From: Prunella strophiata
Lineage: Eukaryota > Chordata > Aves > Passeriformes > Prunellidae
Reading direction: 5' to 3'
Assembly (NCBI GenBank): GCA_036583965.1
Contig: JAZBQD010000034.1
Coordinates: 4,147,347 to 4,211,346 of the forward strand
Length of the DNA: 64,000 nt
Positions 36,167 through 47,839 of this stretch are shown piece after piece. How positions within the stretch are numbered: position 1 is the stretch's first letter; every line of letters starts with the position of its first letter. The position numbers and the translations under genes are program-made. A model generated the notes under the pieces. It worked only from the letters and a program-made list of their open reading frames with translations. It was not told where the DNA came from and searched no databases.

Positions 36167-37057
36167 ATGGAGCCCCGGATTCCCCACAACATCACCGTGG
36201 TCCCCAACTCTGTGATGGTGCAGCCCTTGCTGGACAGTCGGATCCCCTACGGGCGGCTGCAGCACCCGCTGACCATCCTGCCCATCGACCAGATGAAGAC
36301 CACCCACATGGAGAACGACTACACCGACAACCCCAGCGCCTCGCAGCCGCCCCAGAAGCGCCTCCGAGCCCCCCACGAGCTGGGCCTGGCCGGCCAGCAC
36401 CCGCAGCGCTGTGAGCAGGATGTCACCCACCCCTGGATCTCCTTCAGCGGGCGCCCCAGCTCCATCAGCAGCAGCAGCAGCACATCCTCAGACCAAAGGC
36501 TGCTGGACCACATGGCCCCGGTGCCCGTGGCGGAGCAGTCGTCGCCCCGCGCCGTTCGCATCCAGCCCAAGGCGATCAACTGCAAACCCCTGGACCTGAA
36601 GGGCCCCGTGTCCCAGGAGCTGGACAAGCACTTCCTGCTGTGCGAGGCCTGTGGGAAATGCAAGTGCAAGGAGTGTGCCCTGCCCCGGACTCTGCCCTCG
36701 TGCTGGGTGTGCAACCAGGAGTGTCTGTGCTCGGCGCAGAACCTGGTCAACTACTCCACCTGCATGTGCCTGGTCAAGGGCGTCTTCTACCACTGCACCA
36801 ACGAGGACGACGAGGGCACGTGTGCCGACCACCCCTGCTCCTGCTCCCACTCCAACTGCTGTGCCCGCTGGTCCTTCATGAGCGCCCTGTCCCTGGTGCT
36901 GCCCTGCCTGCTCTGCTACCTGCCAGCCACCGGCTGCGTCAAGCTGTCCCAGAGATGCTACGACCAAGTGAGCCGGCCCGGATGCAGATGCAAAAACACA
37001 AACAGTGTCATTTGCAAGGCGTTGCCCGAGAGCAAAGGGGCAGAAAAGCCCTTTTAA
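36167..37057 (+). CDS. SPRY4: Sprouty homolog 4, feedback inhibitor of RTK/ERK signalling
   Basis: This 296-residue protein lies in one uninterrupted exon and ends in the Sprouty-4 C-terminus KPF. From the N-terminus it shows a conserved block with MVQPLLDSR and HPLTILPIDQ, then the ENDYTDNP motif whose Tyr52 corresponds to the phosphorylated Tyr that docks the CBL kinase-binding domain in Sproutys. A serine run (residues about 98-108, SSISSSSSTSS) follows, then DQRLLDHM, and the cysteine-rich Sprouty domain (about 159-276) opening with LLCEACGKCKCKEC. The hydrophobic, cysteine-rich stretch near 240-258 (LVLPCLLCYLPATGC) fits the palmitoylated membrane-targeting part of the family. Sproutys act at the plasma membrane and cytosol to dampen FGF/VEGF receptor signalling upstream of ERK; Sprouty 4 is itself ERK-inducible. 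Length is close to human (299). The ATG has T at -3 and G at +4; upstream is an in-frame stop, so this start is well fixed. It is distinguished from SPRY1-3 by near-identity to the Sprouty 4 N-terminus. Confidence 0.98.
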   Translation: MEPRIPHNITVVPNSVMVQPLLDSRIPYGRLQHPLTILPIDQMKTTHMENDYTDNPSASQPPQKRLRAPHELGLAGQHPQRCEQDVTHPWISFSGRPSSISSSSSTSSDQRLLDHMAPVPVAEQSSPRAVRIQPKAINCKPLDLKGPVSQELDKHFLLCEACGKCKCKECALPRTLPSCWVCNQECLCSAQNLVNYSTCMCLVKGVFYHCTNEDDEGTCADHPCSCSHSNCCARWSFMSALSLVLPCLLCYLPATGCVKLSQRCYDQVSRPGCRCKNTNSVICKALPESKGAEKPF

Positions 37058-38743
37058 TAGCTTGGGAGGACGGAGCTGGGAGGATGCTCCGTGGAGCAGG
37101 GTGATATTGGCTCTTTTTAATAACCTGTGTTCTGAGGAGAGCGTCAGCCTCTTGCCTTCGGAGAAAGCGGAAGCAACTATTTCCACAGACTGAAGCACTT
37201 TGGGTTATTCAGGGTTTTTGGAACTGGTCACAGTTTAAATAGATGGGGCCAAAGGAGGAATGTTAATAATGCAGAGTGAAGGCTGCAAACCCATGTACAT
37301 CATGAAGTACAGCTGCTGAACAACTCCCAGCTCGGACGGACGGCTGCTCACCAGGCCTGCACACCACAGGAACCTTTAACTGCTCGCTTGGCAGGCACTG
37401 CCTCACAGCCAATCCCCATTCCCAGCTGCAAAAAGCTGCTTTGAATTCAGATTTGGGGCGGGCTACTTGCTTCCTGTCTCCTTCCAAACCCCAGCTCGCT
37501 CCCAGCAGCCTGTTGAAGGCGATGGGGGAACTCTCTCCTGCCCTCCTCCCCTCCTAGACACCACTCCAAGGGCTGGTTGCACACAAAGTACGTGCTTCTC
37601 AAAAGCTTTCTGTGTCCCTCAAAGATTTTTGGACCAGAAGTGAAGCTGCATTTCATTTGTTGAAGGGTCTTGTGCCCTTTGGGCATATCCCACCTGGCCC
37701 CACTGGTTTGGACCCTCTTTCTAAAGCAAGATGGCAGCAGGGCTGCTCCTCCCAGGAGGAATTGCAGCAGGATGTGTTCAGGCATTTGTATCAACACCAG
37801 GTCCTCCTGCCTGTAAGCTGATCTGTGGCATCATGTTTCACTCAATGGAATATGAATTCTCCCTCAGCAGAGCAGCCCCTCAGCAGGAGGAAGGTGGCTG
37901 ATCCCCTTTCCCCAGGCCCAGCTCACTCCCTGGTGCCAGAGCAAAGGGGAGGTAACTCAAGACACCAAGAGAAGATGGGTGGGGTTTGTTCCTCTAAACC
38001 TCTTAAGCTCTGGTAAGAAGTCACACAAACCTAAGTGTACGGTGCACATAGATGTATTTTTCTAGGGATCTCAATCCAGTACCTCCCCTCCTGGAACAAG
38101 CTCTTCTTTGCTCATTAGATATTAAGATTTGGTTTTGTCTTGGGGGTGAATGGCATTTGCTTGAAGTACAGCACATTCCCCCACCCCTATTGCTGCTGTT
38201 TGACTTTTGCCTCTTCTGTACAAAAGTGTCTTTTTAAATGTAAAGAATGCTTTTAGTGTTTATTTTAGTGTTAACACACACTAGGGAAAGCCAGGGGAAG
38301 GAAGAGAGCGTAGTGAACGAATGGGCCCGTGGTTTTCAGCACACAAATATTGGCTCTGTCCATGCCCTCATCCTGGGCTGGTTCTGCCTTCCCCAAGGAT
38401 GCTGTGACCCCTCTCTCTTGACAACTACAAGGTGCTAAACAAGAATCTTGGTCCAAACATGCAACACTCTAATGAGTAGGTAGGTACTTGTTGCATGCAG
38501 AAAACTGACCTAGTCTCTCTTGGTGTTTTTAATTAGAGGAGATTTCCTCAGTAAATGCACAGCAGTGACAGTGAAATGTCATCTCTAATTAGATAAGCAA
38601 TAGGCAGAGCTCATGTAGCATTTCCAGGAATCCCATTGGCCTGGTTGGGTAGGGGCTGGCAGGAGCACCCTGATGGGACTCTGGTGTCTTTGGGTCTCAG
38701 AATTCAGCTCAGCTGGATGACTTGGGTTTTAGCTCAATTGAAT

Positions 38744-38751
38744 TGTAGATA
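38744..38751 (+). promoter_or_regulatory. Pumilio-type element UGUAGAUA in SPRY4 3' UTR
   Basis: It matches the PUM1/PUM2 consensus UGUANAUA exactly. Functional use is inference. Confidence 0.4.
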
Positions 38752-39306
38752 TTTTTTGAATGGGGGAATTAAAAAAAAAAAAAAGAAAACCAACCAACTT
38801 TTCTATTTATAACATTTGCTAGCTTGTACATGCTGAATCATAGAAAAAAGGATGTAATGTCTGTTACCAGATACCAGTTCCTATAGGGTAGCCTCATGTT
38901 AACTCTATGTGGGCACCAGGAAGCAGGTGGGGATCCAGAGCTGTATTTTTTATCTTGCACAAATTGGAAGGGAAAAGATAGAAGGAAAACCAACCCCAAT
39001 CTAGCTAAACTGTTGGTTGAATGTATAAGATATTGTATTTAATAAGAGAAATCATTTTCCTAAGATACAAGCAAGCTAGAAAAGGCCAGCAGGAGAGGTA
39101 TTTACCTGCTGCCCTCCTCTGTTGGGACCACACATGTCCAAATGGCCTCCACCTACAGCTGCTTTGCCTTTCTGACCCTCTGTCCCTGGGGAACCTGTGC
39201 TGGAAACCCACACTGGCAGAGCCCTTGGCTTGGCTGCATGGCTGCCACTGTGCCAATCCACACTCATGTGCACACTCCCAGCACTCCCAGCTGGGTCTCC
39301 CCTCAT

Positions 39307-39314
39307 TGTACATA
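39307..39314 (+). promoter_or_regulatory. Pumilio-type element UGUACAUA in SPRY4 3' UTR
   Basis: Second exact match to UGUANAUA in the same 3' UTR, inside a block (TTGTACATAGCTGTAAACTA) that looks more constrained than its surroundings. Confidence 0.4.
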
Positions 39315-40442
39315 GCTGTAAACTATTTCTCTGTTGGTTTGTTTTAATATCTAAGCCCTGTAAGCTGAAGATGCCGTGCTGGAGCCTGCCAAGCATTGTG
39401 GATGTGTTAGAGCAGTGGTCAGTGTAGCAGAGTGACCCTCCCTCCTCCCCTGGACTCCCAGCATGGCTGCTGGACTCTGCTCCAGCTCTGCCAGCCCAAG
39501 GCATGGCAGGAAGGTGCTGAGCCCTGGCTGGAGCTGGGGAAGGGCTGGGCTTGGCCCGAGCCAGGGCTCTGCCAGAGGGAGCAGCTCCCGTCAGTGACAT
39601 CGCTCCTCCCTCTCCTCCCATCCCAACAATCCCAACAATCCCATTCCCCCAGTCCCTTTGAAGGTACTCGGGTCCCCTGCCACCCAGATGTACCAGGGGC
39701 ACGGTGCCATGTCACCATGTCACAGCCCTACAGCCCTGCCAACCCCCACGGTCAGACCCCCTGTTAATGAAGGGACAGCTGCTAACGAGCACAAACCTCT
39801 CCAGCTGAGCTGGGACAGCCACAGAGGCAGGAGGGCAGGTCAGGGCAGCTGCCCTGGGACAGGTGCCATGCTCTGGAGGAGGAGGAGGATGGCAGGGCAC
39901 CTGCCCTGCTAATTGCTGCAGCAGGTTCATGGCAGGGTTTGCCCCTGCCCTCACACAACGACCCAGACAGCAAGAAGGGGGAGACCTGAGGGTGCTGGCA
40001 CTGCCACACCACACTCCCAGCAGGAGCAGAGCAGCCCCAACAGACAAACACTCTGTCACCACAGCCCTGTGCCCGTGCCCACCAGGTGCCAGGAGCAGAT
40101 CCCAGATTTGGTGCTCCCTGGGCACCAGCTTTGCCACCCTGATAAGCCCTCACCCTTCCCAGCACTGGGCATTCCCTTCCCCTCCCACGCTCAGACACCC
40201 TAAAAAATATTTCCCCCATATCCTCTTACCATCCCCTCACATGTACACCCTGAGAAGTTACCACAGAAGGTTTTTCTTTGTATAGAATATTTATTTTGAA
40301 GCTCTATTTTAATAGTATTTATTTTAGAAAGTCTACTATTGTAAGAGTTCTTCTGTTTGTGAAGAAAAACAAGTACTGATGAATGTACTGATCTAGAAAT
40401 TATATATATATATAAATATATATTGTTAAATATATAAATGGC

Positions 40443-41461
40443 TGTTGTGGTTCTTTTAAAAAAAATCCCAAGAATGTTTATAGCAATTATTCTAAAAATA
40501 CAAGCAGAGAGTAGCCCAGAATTGGTTATTTGATGCTCTCCAGCCCTGCCAAGGAACTCAGGGTGATGCTGGGGTTGCTGTGCCCCACAGCTTGGCACAT
40601 CAGGGGCTCATCAATTAAGTGCCCTCAAATCCCCTGCAGTGGGAAGAGCCAGCACCCCAGTGAGGAGTACCACCCTGCTCTGTGAACCTGTAGGAGCAAT
40701 CCTCTCCTTCCCTGCACCTCTGAAATATGCCAGCCTGGGAGTCAGGCTGCTCCTTCCAGGGGGCTGAGCCCTCAGTGTGCCAGGGGGATCAACACTGAAG
40801 AGAGCACAAAGCACAAAGTCAGCAGCCCCACACACAGAGGGGTTGTGCCAATCCCACCCCACAGAGCCTCCCTCAGCATTTCAGACCCACTTCCAGCTCT
40901 CCTGCTTCTTTCCAGGGGCAGAGTTGTGCTGCCCACACCAGAACAGCCCCATGGCTGGGCACAGAGCCTCCTCCAGCCCACCCCAAGGTCCCCCTCAGAC
41001 ACGGGGGCAGCCAGAACTCTCCCACCTCCTTGGAAAAGGGCAAGAAGCTGCCAAGGACCAACTCCCTGGGTCCCTGCTCACCCTGCACAGCCCCTGAGCC
41101 ACATCCTGGGGCTCCCACCCACCAGCACCCACCACCTCTTCCTGCCCCCAGCTCCTCATGTGTCACCAGCATCACACTGGACTGCTAAAAATACAGGATC
41201 TGGGCTATTTTTCACCATTCCTGTTATTTATTTGCACACACTGTGGAGCTGTGACTCACTGGAAGCTGTGCCATGTTTTGTGTCATCACAGAGGTAACCT
41301 GAGTGTGCTACCTGGCCTGAAATAATATTATTGAAACAATAATGTTGAATTAGTCAATGGATCAGATAAAGAGACAATAACTACACTGTGCAGATCACGA
41401 CGTCTGATGCCAAAACATTTGCAATAAGGAAAAGACACTGAATTTGTTATGCTGGGGGTGG

Positions 41462-41493
<32 letters not shown>

Positions 41494-42000
41494 TTCAAAC
41501 AAACAGGCTGAGCCAGGATGTATAAATTTAAATCAGAGTTTGGCAACACCAACTGATGTCTTGCACATAAAGCTTTAAAAATACCAACACGACACTCATG
41601 TCTCTCTGCTGGAAGCGAACCAGAGCACTCTGCTTGATTTGAGCAGTAGATGTTAAAGCAATATTTTATAAATCTATCAGAATTATCAGCTTTTTTTTTA
41701 ATCCTTTTTTATATCATTTTCAGTTATTGGCTCTCAAAGGAAACCAACTCCAGCTCCACAAGCACAGGCTGTGGAATGGTGAAGAGATGCACAGAGCTAA
41801 GAGTAAAACAGACTTCCCAGGCCCCAGAGCAAGCCCAGCTCTTGGGTATCAGACCTGAAAGGGAATTTCTAGTGAATCAAAGCACCCCAAAAATGCCCTA
41901 AATCAGTGTATTAATTCTGAGAGAATGGGTTGAAAGTTACAGAAATTATGAACTTACAGAAATGAGTGACCCGATAGAGCAGGTTGCATCCCTTAATCCC
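40443..42000. other. Intergenic sequence downstream of SPRY4
   Basis: No gene is seen. A T-run of about 27 nt lies near 41,469-41,495. Confidence 0.55.
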
Positions 42001-42030
42001 TTTCAATCCAAACCATTCTAGGATTCTACA
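42001..42030 (+). mobile_element. CR1 tail fragment
   Basis: TTTCAATCCAAACCATTCTA then GGATTCTACA is the last 30 bp of a sense CR1. Only the tail remains. Confidence 0.6.
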
Positions 42031-42119
42031 AAATGAGATAAAAACCTAATTTTTAATTACTCTTAAGACTATTTTTCTAAAATATGTACTTAATAACCAC
42101 AATGAGATTTTCCCAAAGG

Positions 42120-42537
42120 TGTAAGTGTTGCAGACAAGTAAAACATGTTATAAAAGAAAAGGCCTTATGAAATCAGGCCTTGCTCTGCTAGTCTGCCACT
42201 TCTTCTAATTGCAGATAACTTGCAGGTTCCCATATGAAACAATCTTGGGTATGAAAAGTTTGTGAACACAACAACCTATTCCTTGGGGAGAAAAATAGGG
42301 GCACCTGTATAAACAATAGATCTTGTCCCAAGAGGGCACAAAGGAAGAATGTAAACACCTGAACCTGAGTACGTACACACAAATCACCTTCTGACCAATA
42401 AATGAAGTAATAACAAAACTATTAGCCAATTGGTGGTGCAACCAAGGTCTGTGAAAACTGTGTAAAATGAGTGGTGTGAATAAAGAATTGGCTTTTCTGC
42501 ATGAAGAAAATGGAGTCCCAGGTGATTTATTCCAACA
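42120..42537 (+). mobile_element. Endogenous retrovirus LTR, about 418 bp
   Basis: The block opens with TGTAAGTGTTGC and closes with TCCAACA, the TG...CA ends expected of an LTR. It contains a CCAAT-type ATTAGCCAATTGG at 42421-42433 and AATAAA at 42479-42484, and is followed directly by a primer-binding-site-like sequence, which makes it a 5' LTR in + orientation. I find no matching 3' LTR in the window, so the provirus is incomplete. The avian ERV subfamily cannot be told by eye. Confidence 0.65.
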
Positions 42538-42719
42538 TGGGTGGAACCCGACGTGATCCGCAGACGGCAACGGCCGAGCCTTGCAGTGAGAGCGGCTCAC
42601 GGGACCGGAGCACGGAACAGGAAAGGCACAGAAACACGGCCACAGCCCCGGGGCAGGGCAGAGACACGGGAAAGGAGGAGCCCAGCTGTGAGACACAGCA
42701 CGCCAACACGAGCCTTGGT
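42538..42719 (+). mobile_element. ERV primer-binding site and leader remnant
   Basis: Immediately after the LTR lies TGGGTGGAACCCGACGTGAT. Its CCCGACGTGAT part equals the complement of the 3' arm of tRNA-Trp, the primer used by avian alpharetroviruses; the CCA-proximal end is altered by small changes. The following CpG-rich 150 bp resembles a retroviral leader. No gag, pol or env reading frame follows; the internal region is taken over by a 12-bp minisatellite. Confidence 0.5.
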
Positions 42720-44244
42720 ACAGCCGCTGGTACAGCCATCAACACAACCACTGGCACATCCACCAACACAACCATCAACACAACCGCCGGTACAGCCATC
42801 AACACAACCACTGGCACAACCGCCAACACAACCGCCGGCACAGCCACCAACACAACCACCGGCACAACCATCAACACAACCACTGGCACAACCACCAACA
42901 CAACCATCAACACAACCGCTGGTACAGCCAACCAACACAACCACTGGCACAACCACCAACACAACTGCTGGTACAGCCATCAACACAACCACTGGCACAT
43001 CCACCAACACAACCACTGGCACAACCGCCAACACAACCACTGGCACAACCGCCAACACAACCACTGGCACAACCGCCAACACAACCACTGGCACAACCAC
43101 CAACACAACCACTGGTACAGCCACCAACACAACTGCTGGTACAGCCATCAACACAACCACTGGCACAACCACCAACACAACCACCAACACAACCACTGGC
43201 ACAACCACCAACACAACCACCAACACAACCACCAACACAACCATCAACACAACCATCAACACAACCATCAACACAACCATCAACACAACCGCCAGTACAG
43301 CCACCAACACAACCACTGGCACAACCACCAACACAACTGCTGGTACAGCCATCAACACAACCACTGGCACATCCACCAACACAACCGCCAACACAACCGC
43401 CGGCACAACCACCAACACAACCACCAACACAACCACCAACACAACCACCAACACAACCATCAACACAACCATCAACACAACCATCAACACAACCGCCAGT
43501 ACAGCCATCAATACAACTGCTGGTACAGCCATCAACACAACCACTGGCACAACCACCAACACAACCATCAACACAACCATCAACACAACCACTGGCACAA
43601 CCGCCAACACAACCACTGGCACAACCGCCAACACAACCACTGGCACAACCGCCAACACAACCACTGGCACAACCACCAACACAACCATCAACACAACCAT
43701 CAACACAACCACTGGCACAACCACCAACACAACCATCAACACAACCACTGGCACAACCACCAACACAACCACTGGCACAACCACCAACACAACCATCAAC
43801 ACAACCACTGGCACAACCGCCAACACAACCACTGGCACAACCACCAACACAACCATCAACACAACCATCAACACAACCACTGGCACAACCACCAACACAA
43901 CCATCAACACAACCACTGGCACAACCACCAACACAACCATCAACACAACCATCAACACAACCACTGGCACAACCACCAACACAACCATCAACACAACCAC
44001 TGGCACAACCGCCAACACAACCACTGGCACAACCACCAACACAACCATCAACACAACCATCAACACAACCATCAACACAACCACTGGCACAACCGCCAAC
44101 ACAACCACTGGCACAACCGCCAACACAACCACTGGCACAACCGCCAACACAACCACTGGCACAACCACCAACACAACCATCAACACAACCATCAACACAA
44201 CCACTGGCACATCCACCAACACAACCACTGGCACAACCGCCAAC
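42720..44244. repeat. 12-bp minisatellite, about 127 units
   Basis: Degenerate 12-mers of the form ACA(A/G/T)CC followed by ACCAAC, ATCAAC, ACTGGC, GCCAAC, GCTGGT or similar run for 1,525 bp. One unit near 42,927-42,940 carries an extra base (AGCCAACCAAC), which shifts the translated frame from a Thr/Asn-rich to a His/Asn-rich peptide. The + strand is almost free of G outside GGC/GGT, so strand asymmetry is extreme. The array begins about 180 bp inside an ERV leader. Long open frames across it are a by-product of a stop-free unit. Confidence 0.95.
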
Positions 44245-44272
44245 ACAATCTCATGTGTCCCTGCCAGTCACC

Positions 44273-44436
44273 GGGGAAGTCACGTGTCCAAAGAGATCAC
44301 CCATCCCTTGCTCCAGTATGGCACTAGAGCCTCCAGCCACGTTGAGCAGAACCTCCCTCATAATGCCCTGCTCTGAGCTGGCAAGGAACCATTGTTCATG
44401 TTGTCCCTTAGGGGAAGTCACCGTGTCCAAAGAGAT
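44273..44436. repeat. Short direct repeat flanking 114 bp
   Basis: GGGGAAGTCACGTGTCCAAA plus GAGAT starts at 44273, and a near-identical copy with one extra C starts at 44411. They lie just right of the 12-mer array and may be the remains of a further tandem unit or part of the ERV internal region. Confidence 0.7.
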
Positions 44437-44779
44437 ATTTAAGAATGAATTAATTAATTAAAACTCCATCCTCATTGTGACAGTATTTAATTGCTTTTCA
44501 TGGAGAGGGTGAGCCATCAGCACAGATCCTTCACTTCCAATATACAGGTCTATGGTCTAACACATCTAGAGTCCCACCAAAGCAAATTTTTCATCATCTC
44601 TCTTGTCTGAGGGGTTACAGTTCTGTTTTCCTCTGCAGCAGCCCCATGACAAATAGCTTCAAGGCTGGCACAAACCAGCTCTCCTGCTATTCCTGTAAAT
44701 TATCCTTAGGAATTACAATTAATTTTTTTTTTTTTCTTTACATGGGTGTCTAACCACTGCTAATAACCCTCCAGCTGTA

Positions 44780-44846
44780 TTGGGGGTTAGAACTAGATGG
44801 TCTTTAATGTCCTTCCGAGCCCAAAACTTTCTGTTTGATTCTGTGA
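44780..44846 (+). mobile_element. CR1-like LINE tail relic
   Basis: GGGGGTTAGAACTAGATGGT then CTTTAATGTCCTTCCGAGCC and TTTGATTCTGTGA is the sense CR1 tail, decayed. Confidence 0.75.
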
Positions 44847-45757
44847 ATTCAGAGTGACTGAAGCACAGGACTGGTGCACAGCCAGTGGGATTGGGTTAGC
44901 CTGAGTTATGGACAGGACAAACCCCAGCTCCTGAGGAGCCTCTGCAGCCACGGTGCCTCTGTGCCTGCAGCTCCACCTCCACAGGGGCAAGGAAGCATCA
45001 GGAAGCAGCTCCCACCTGCTTTCAGCAGGAGACAGCTCTGACCACACAGCTTTGGACTGAATGGGAAGGTGGAGAGTGTAAAATAAGACCAGAGAGGACT
45101 CAGTGAAGTGTGGAGTTTTTAAAAAAGGGCTTGGAAGGACCCCATGCTGCTGGGAAGCAATGGGATTTCCTGCTGGTCCCAAAGACAGGAGCAGAAAATG
45201 GGGCTTAGGGCTCCAGGGAGGCAGCAATACATCCTAACGATCCCTCCTCTGCAGGGTGAGCCTGGCTGAACGCTGTAAACTGCAGAGGAAACCCAGAATG
45301 ACAAACAATTGTAGGAACCTGAAAAGCCCAGTTCCTCTGGGTTTCATGGGAAGTGAGATTTTCAGTCCCCTGACCTGTCTGTCTGAGGGGAAGTGGGCAA
45401 TAAATAGCAGCCGGGTTGTTATCAAGAGGATGTGAGCTATTTATAAAAAATTCTTGGGCTTTTTGAACTCTGTTTAAAGAGGCAATATCCTTGGCTTGGG
45501 TAATTGGGGGACTAAAATGCTAAAGCAAACACGATTACTCAGCCACCTTGGGAAAGTTTAGTGCTTACTTGTGTTTCTGAATTTTTGAGCATATTTAAAC
45601 AGCTGCACTGATATTGCCCTCAGATCCAGAGGGGAGTAGGAAGAGGGCTTGGGGATCCCTGTGCAGGACTGCAAAGCTATAACATCCTGGCACTCCCAAC
45701 CATCACTGCTCAGCAATCCCAACAGCTGATGGTTAACATGGCTTAACTAAACTGAAA

Positions 45758-45876
45758 GTCCAGGCTGGACAAGGCTGGGAGCAACCTGGTCTAGTGGAAA
45801 GTGTCCCTGCCCATGGCAAGGGTGCTGGAAATGGATGGTCTTGAAGGTCCCCTTCCAACCCAAACCATTCCATGAC
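45758..45876 (+). mobile_element. CR1 LINE 3'-end relic
   Basis: GTCCAGGCTGGACAAGGCTG, then AGCAACCTGGTCTAGTGGAA, GTGTCCCTGCCCATGGCA and CCTTCCAACCCAAACCATTC follow the sense CR1 3' UTR in order. Confidence 0.92.
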
Positions 45877-47316
45877 TAATTAAAAATACCTTACATGAAT
45901 GAACTGCCTTGTCTGAAGGGGTTTCTATGTACCTTACAACATCTTGGCTTCCCAGCAAGATTTAACCATCTCCAGCTCTGAGGCAAAGAGTGGGTGCCAA
46001 CTCATGCCCTGTGCCACAGCAAGGGGGAGGTTTTGGTGGGGTGGCAAGGGGAGAACAAAGGCAGGATGAAGCCAACATCCACACAAAGAACTAAAGGCCT
46101 CCTTGCTCAAGGAAACTCATTCCCAGCCCTCTGACAAATGATTGGTTTTAACTAAACCAGGAAAAACTGCTGGGACAACCTGCACACAGAGATGCACCCA
46201 ACTTTCAGAGGGTCATGGCTGGGAGCTCCGAGAGCCAGCGTGGGGCACAGCCACCCTCAGAAGGGCAGTTCACTGCCCAGGTCACACTGGCCATGGCAGC
46301 CTGGCCCTCCCAGTGCCACATGATGACCACGAGTGACAGATTTAGGGCCATTGGACTGGGGAGCTTTGAGCACAGCCCTCAGAGCTGCTCCCATGCAGGA
46401 GGTCCTGACCCTCTTCCATGCAGAGCACCAGCTGACATCCAGGGAAGGGTGCCTCCCACCCAGCCTCGCTGCCCCAGGGTCCTCATGTCAGGATGTGGCA
46501 CCAAACAGAACCCTCAAGCGTTTCCACTGGCTGCTGTCTTATTTTTGTGAGCCCAGCCATCAGGCAGACAACATTGCTCCTGTGTGGGAACCACACACAA
46601 AGTGTCCTGACAAAATGATGGCATCGTCTAAAATACACAAACACGCTCAAAAGAAGGAAAACCATGAAATTAAGGATAACAAACAACAAAGAGAAGCTCA
46701 TACACAGAATCTGTTAGTGTTTATGAGTCACTGAGGCCTTCCTGTCTCCTCTTATAAATTGTGGGAATGCACTGTGGTCCATCCTCTCCTTGAAAACCAC
46801 CGGAGGTGCTATTTTCCTCAGAGCCCAGCGCCAGGGGGCGGGGAGAGACACTGCACAAATGAAAGATTTTTTTTTTTTTTTCTTTCCTTTTTCCTTCTTA
46901 TTTTTTTTCTTCAAAGTAGGAAACCAAATCTGAGGAGCAAATGCTGTGAGATGGGTAAACAGAGGCGAGTGCAGAAGCCTTGGGGATGAGATCATCGAGC
47001 GCCCTGGCCCGGCGCTGTTTTCCGACGGCGAAGGGCTTAACAATGGAATGGATGGGAAATGCCAGGAAAAGTTAAAGAGCTTTGGACACGAGGTCTTTGT
47101 AAAAGCTCATTCTTTATTATTAACAAACAACTTCTCCCCATCTTCCTTCGTTTCGCCCTTCAGCGAATGAGGATTTTCTCTCTTAAATCTAATTCCTTTT
47201 CATCTCGGTGTTTTAAAGCTCTCCCAGCCTGTTCTGCAGCACCCAAGGCTGCCCCACCATGCCAGGACACTGGGGCACCAACCACTGCATCACACCTTCA
47301 TCACCACCACCAGCAT
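45877..47316. other. Intergenic sequence with a CpG patch and a T-run
   Basis: No gene is recognised. It contains a T-run near 46,867-46,881 and a small CpG-dense patch at about 46,995-47,035 (GAGCGCCCTGGCCCGGCGCT). Confidence 0.5.
46826..46842 (+). promoter_or_regulatory. CTCF-like site
   Basis: CAGCGCCAGGGGGCGGG resembles the CTCF core (CCA-x-x-AGGGGGCGC type). It lies 9.8 kb beyond the SPRY4 stop codon. A single motif match by eye; occupancy is unknown. Confidence 0.35.
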
Positions 47317-47407
47317 CCAGTGGAAGGTGTCCCAGTCCATGGCACAGGGTAGCACTGGATGAGCTTTGAGGTCCCTCCCAACCCAAACCAGCCTCATCCT
47401 GTGATCC
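47317..47407 (+). mobile_element. CR1 LINE 3'-end relic
   Basis: CCAGTGGAAGGTGTCCCAGT, then GATGAGCTTTGAGGTCCCTC and CCAACCCAAACCAGCCTCAT form the sense CR1 end, truncated at the left. Confidence 0.82.
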
Positions 47408-47839
47408 TGCAGTAACCCTGAGCTGTGATCACTGCAGAGCCAAGGTTTCCCTCCAGGCTGCTGGAGGCTTGCAGCAGGGCCAGTGCCACCCTCAGGCACC
47501 CAGGTGCTCCCAGGAGGAAAGGCCATCACCCCCTGGTGGGACAGAGCCTGTGCAAGCCCTGCTGTACCCCGAGGGATGGAGGCTCAGCCCATGCATCCCA
47601 GCTAAAACTGGAATGCACAAACTGGAGCCAGGAACAGTGAGCTTTGAGGGATTTTTATGTGAAAACCTCACACAACAGGATCTCAGATGGCTTCAAGAGA
47701 AACCACCCAGGCTCACTCCAACCAGGGCCAGCCCTGAACAGCTCATCCAAGCTGCAAGTAAAGCACTGGCTACACACAGGGCACACATAGGGCTTGCAGT
47801 ACCAACTTCACATGTGGAGATAAAAATACAAACAGGATT

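Larger units (their letters stand above)
37058..40442 (+). other. SPRY4: SPRY4 3' UTR, about 3.4 kb
   Basis: No coding frame or repeat family follows the stop codon. The distal end is AU-rich, with UAUUUAUUUU elements at 40288-40297 and 40316-40325 typical of unstable early-response mRNAs. TATAAA polyadenylation-signal variants lie at 40411 and 40433, followed by a GU-rich stretch (TGTTGTGGTTCTTTT) from about 40443. Cleavage is therefore likely near 40,425-40,442. An ATTAAA at 38768, ahead of an A-run, could give a shorter transcript. A long 3' UTR is usual for SPRY4. Confidence 0.6.

Noticed and set aside
36319..37198. Minus-strand open frames opposite SPRY4
   Set aside because: Shadows of the GC-rich SPRY4 coding exon; no independent protein similarity.
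42541..44376. Thr/Asn mucin-like frame of about 611 codons
   Set aside because: It begins at a GTG in the ERV primer-site region, not at an ATG, and consists almost wholly of minisatellite.
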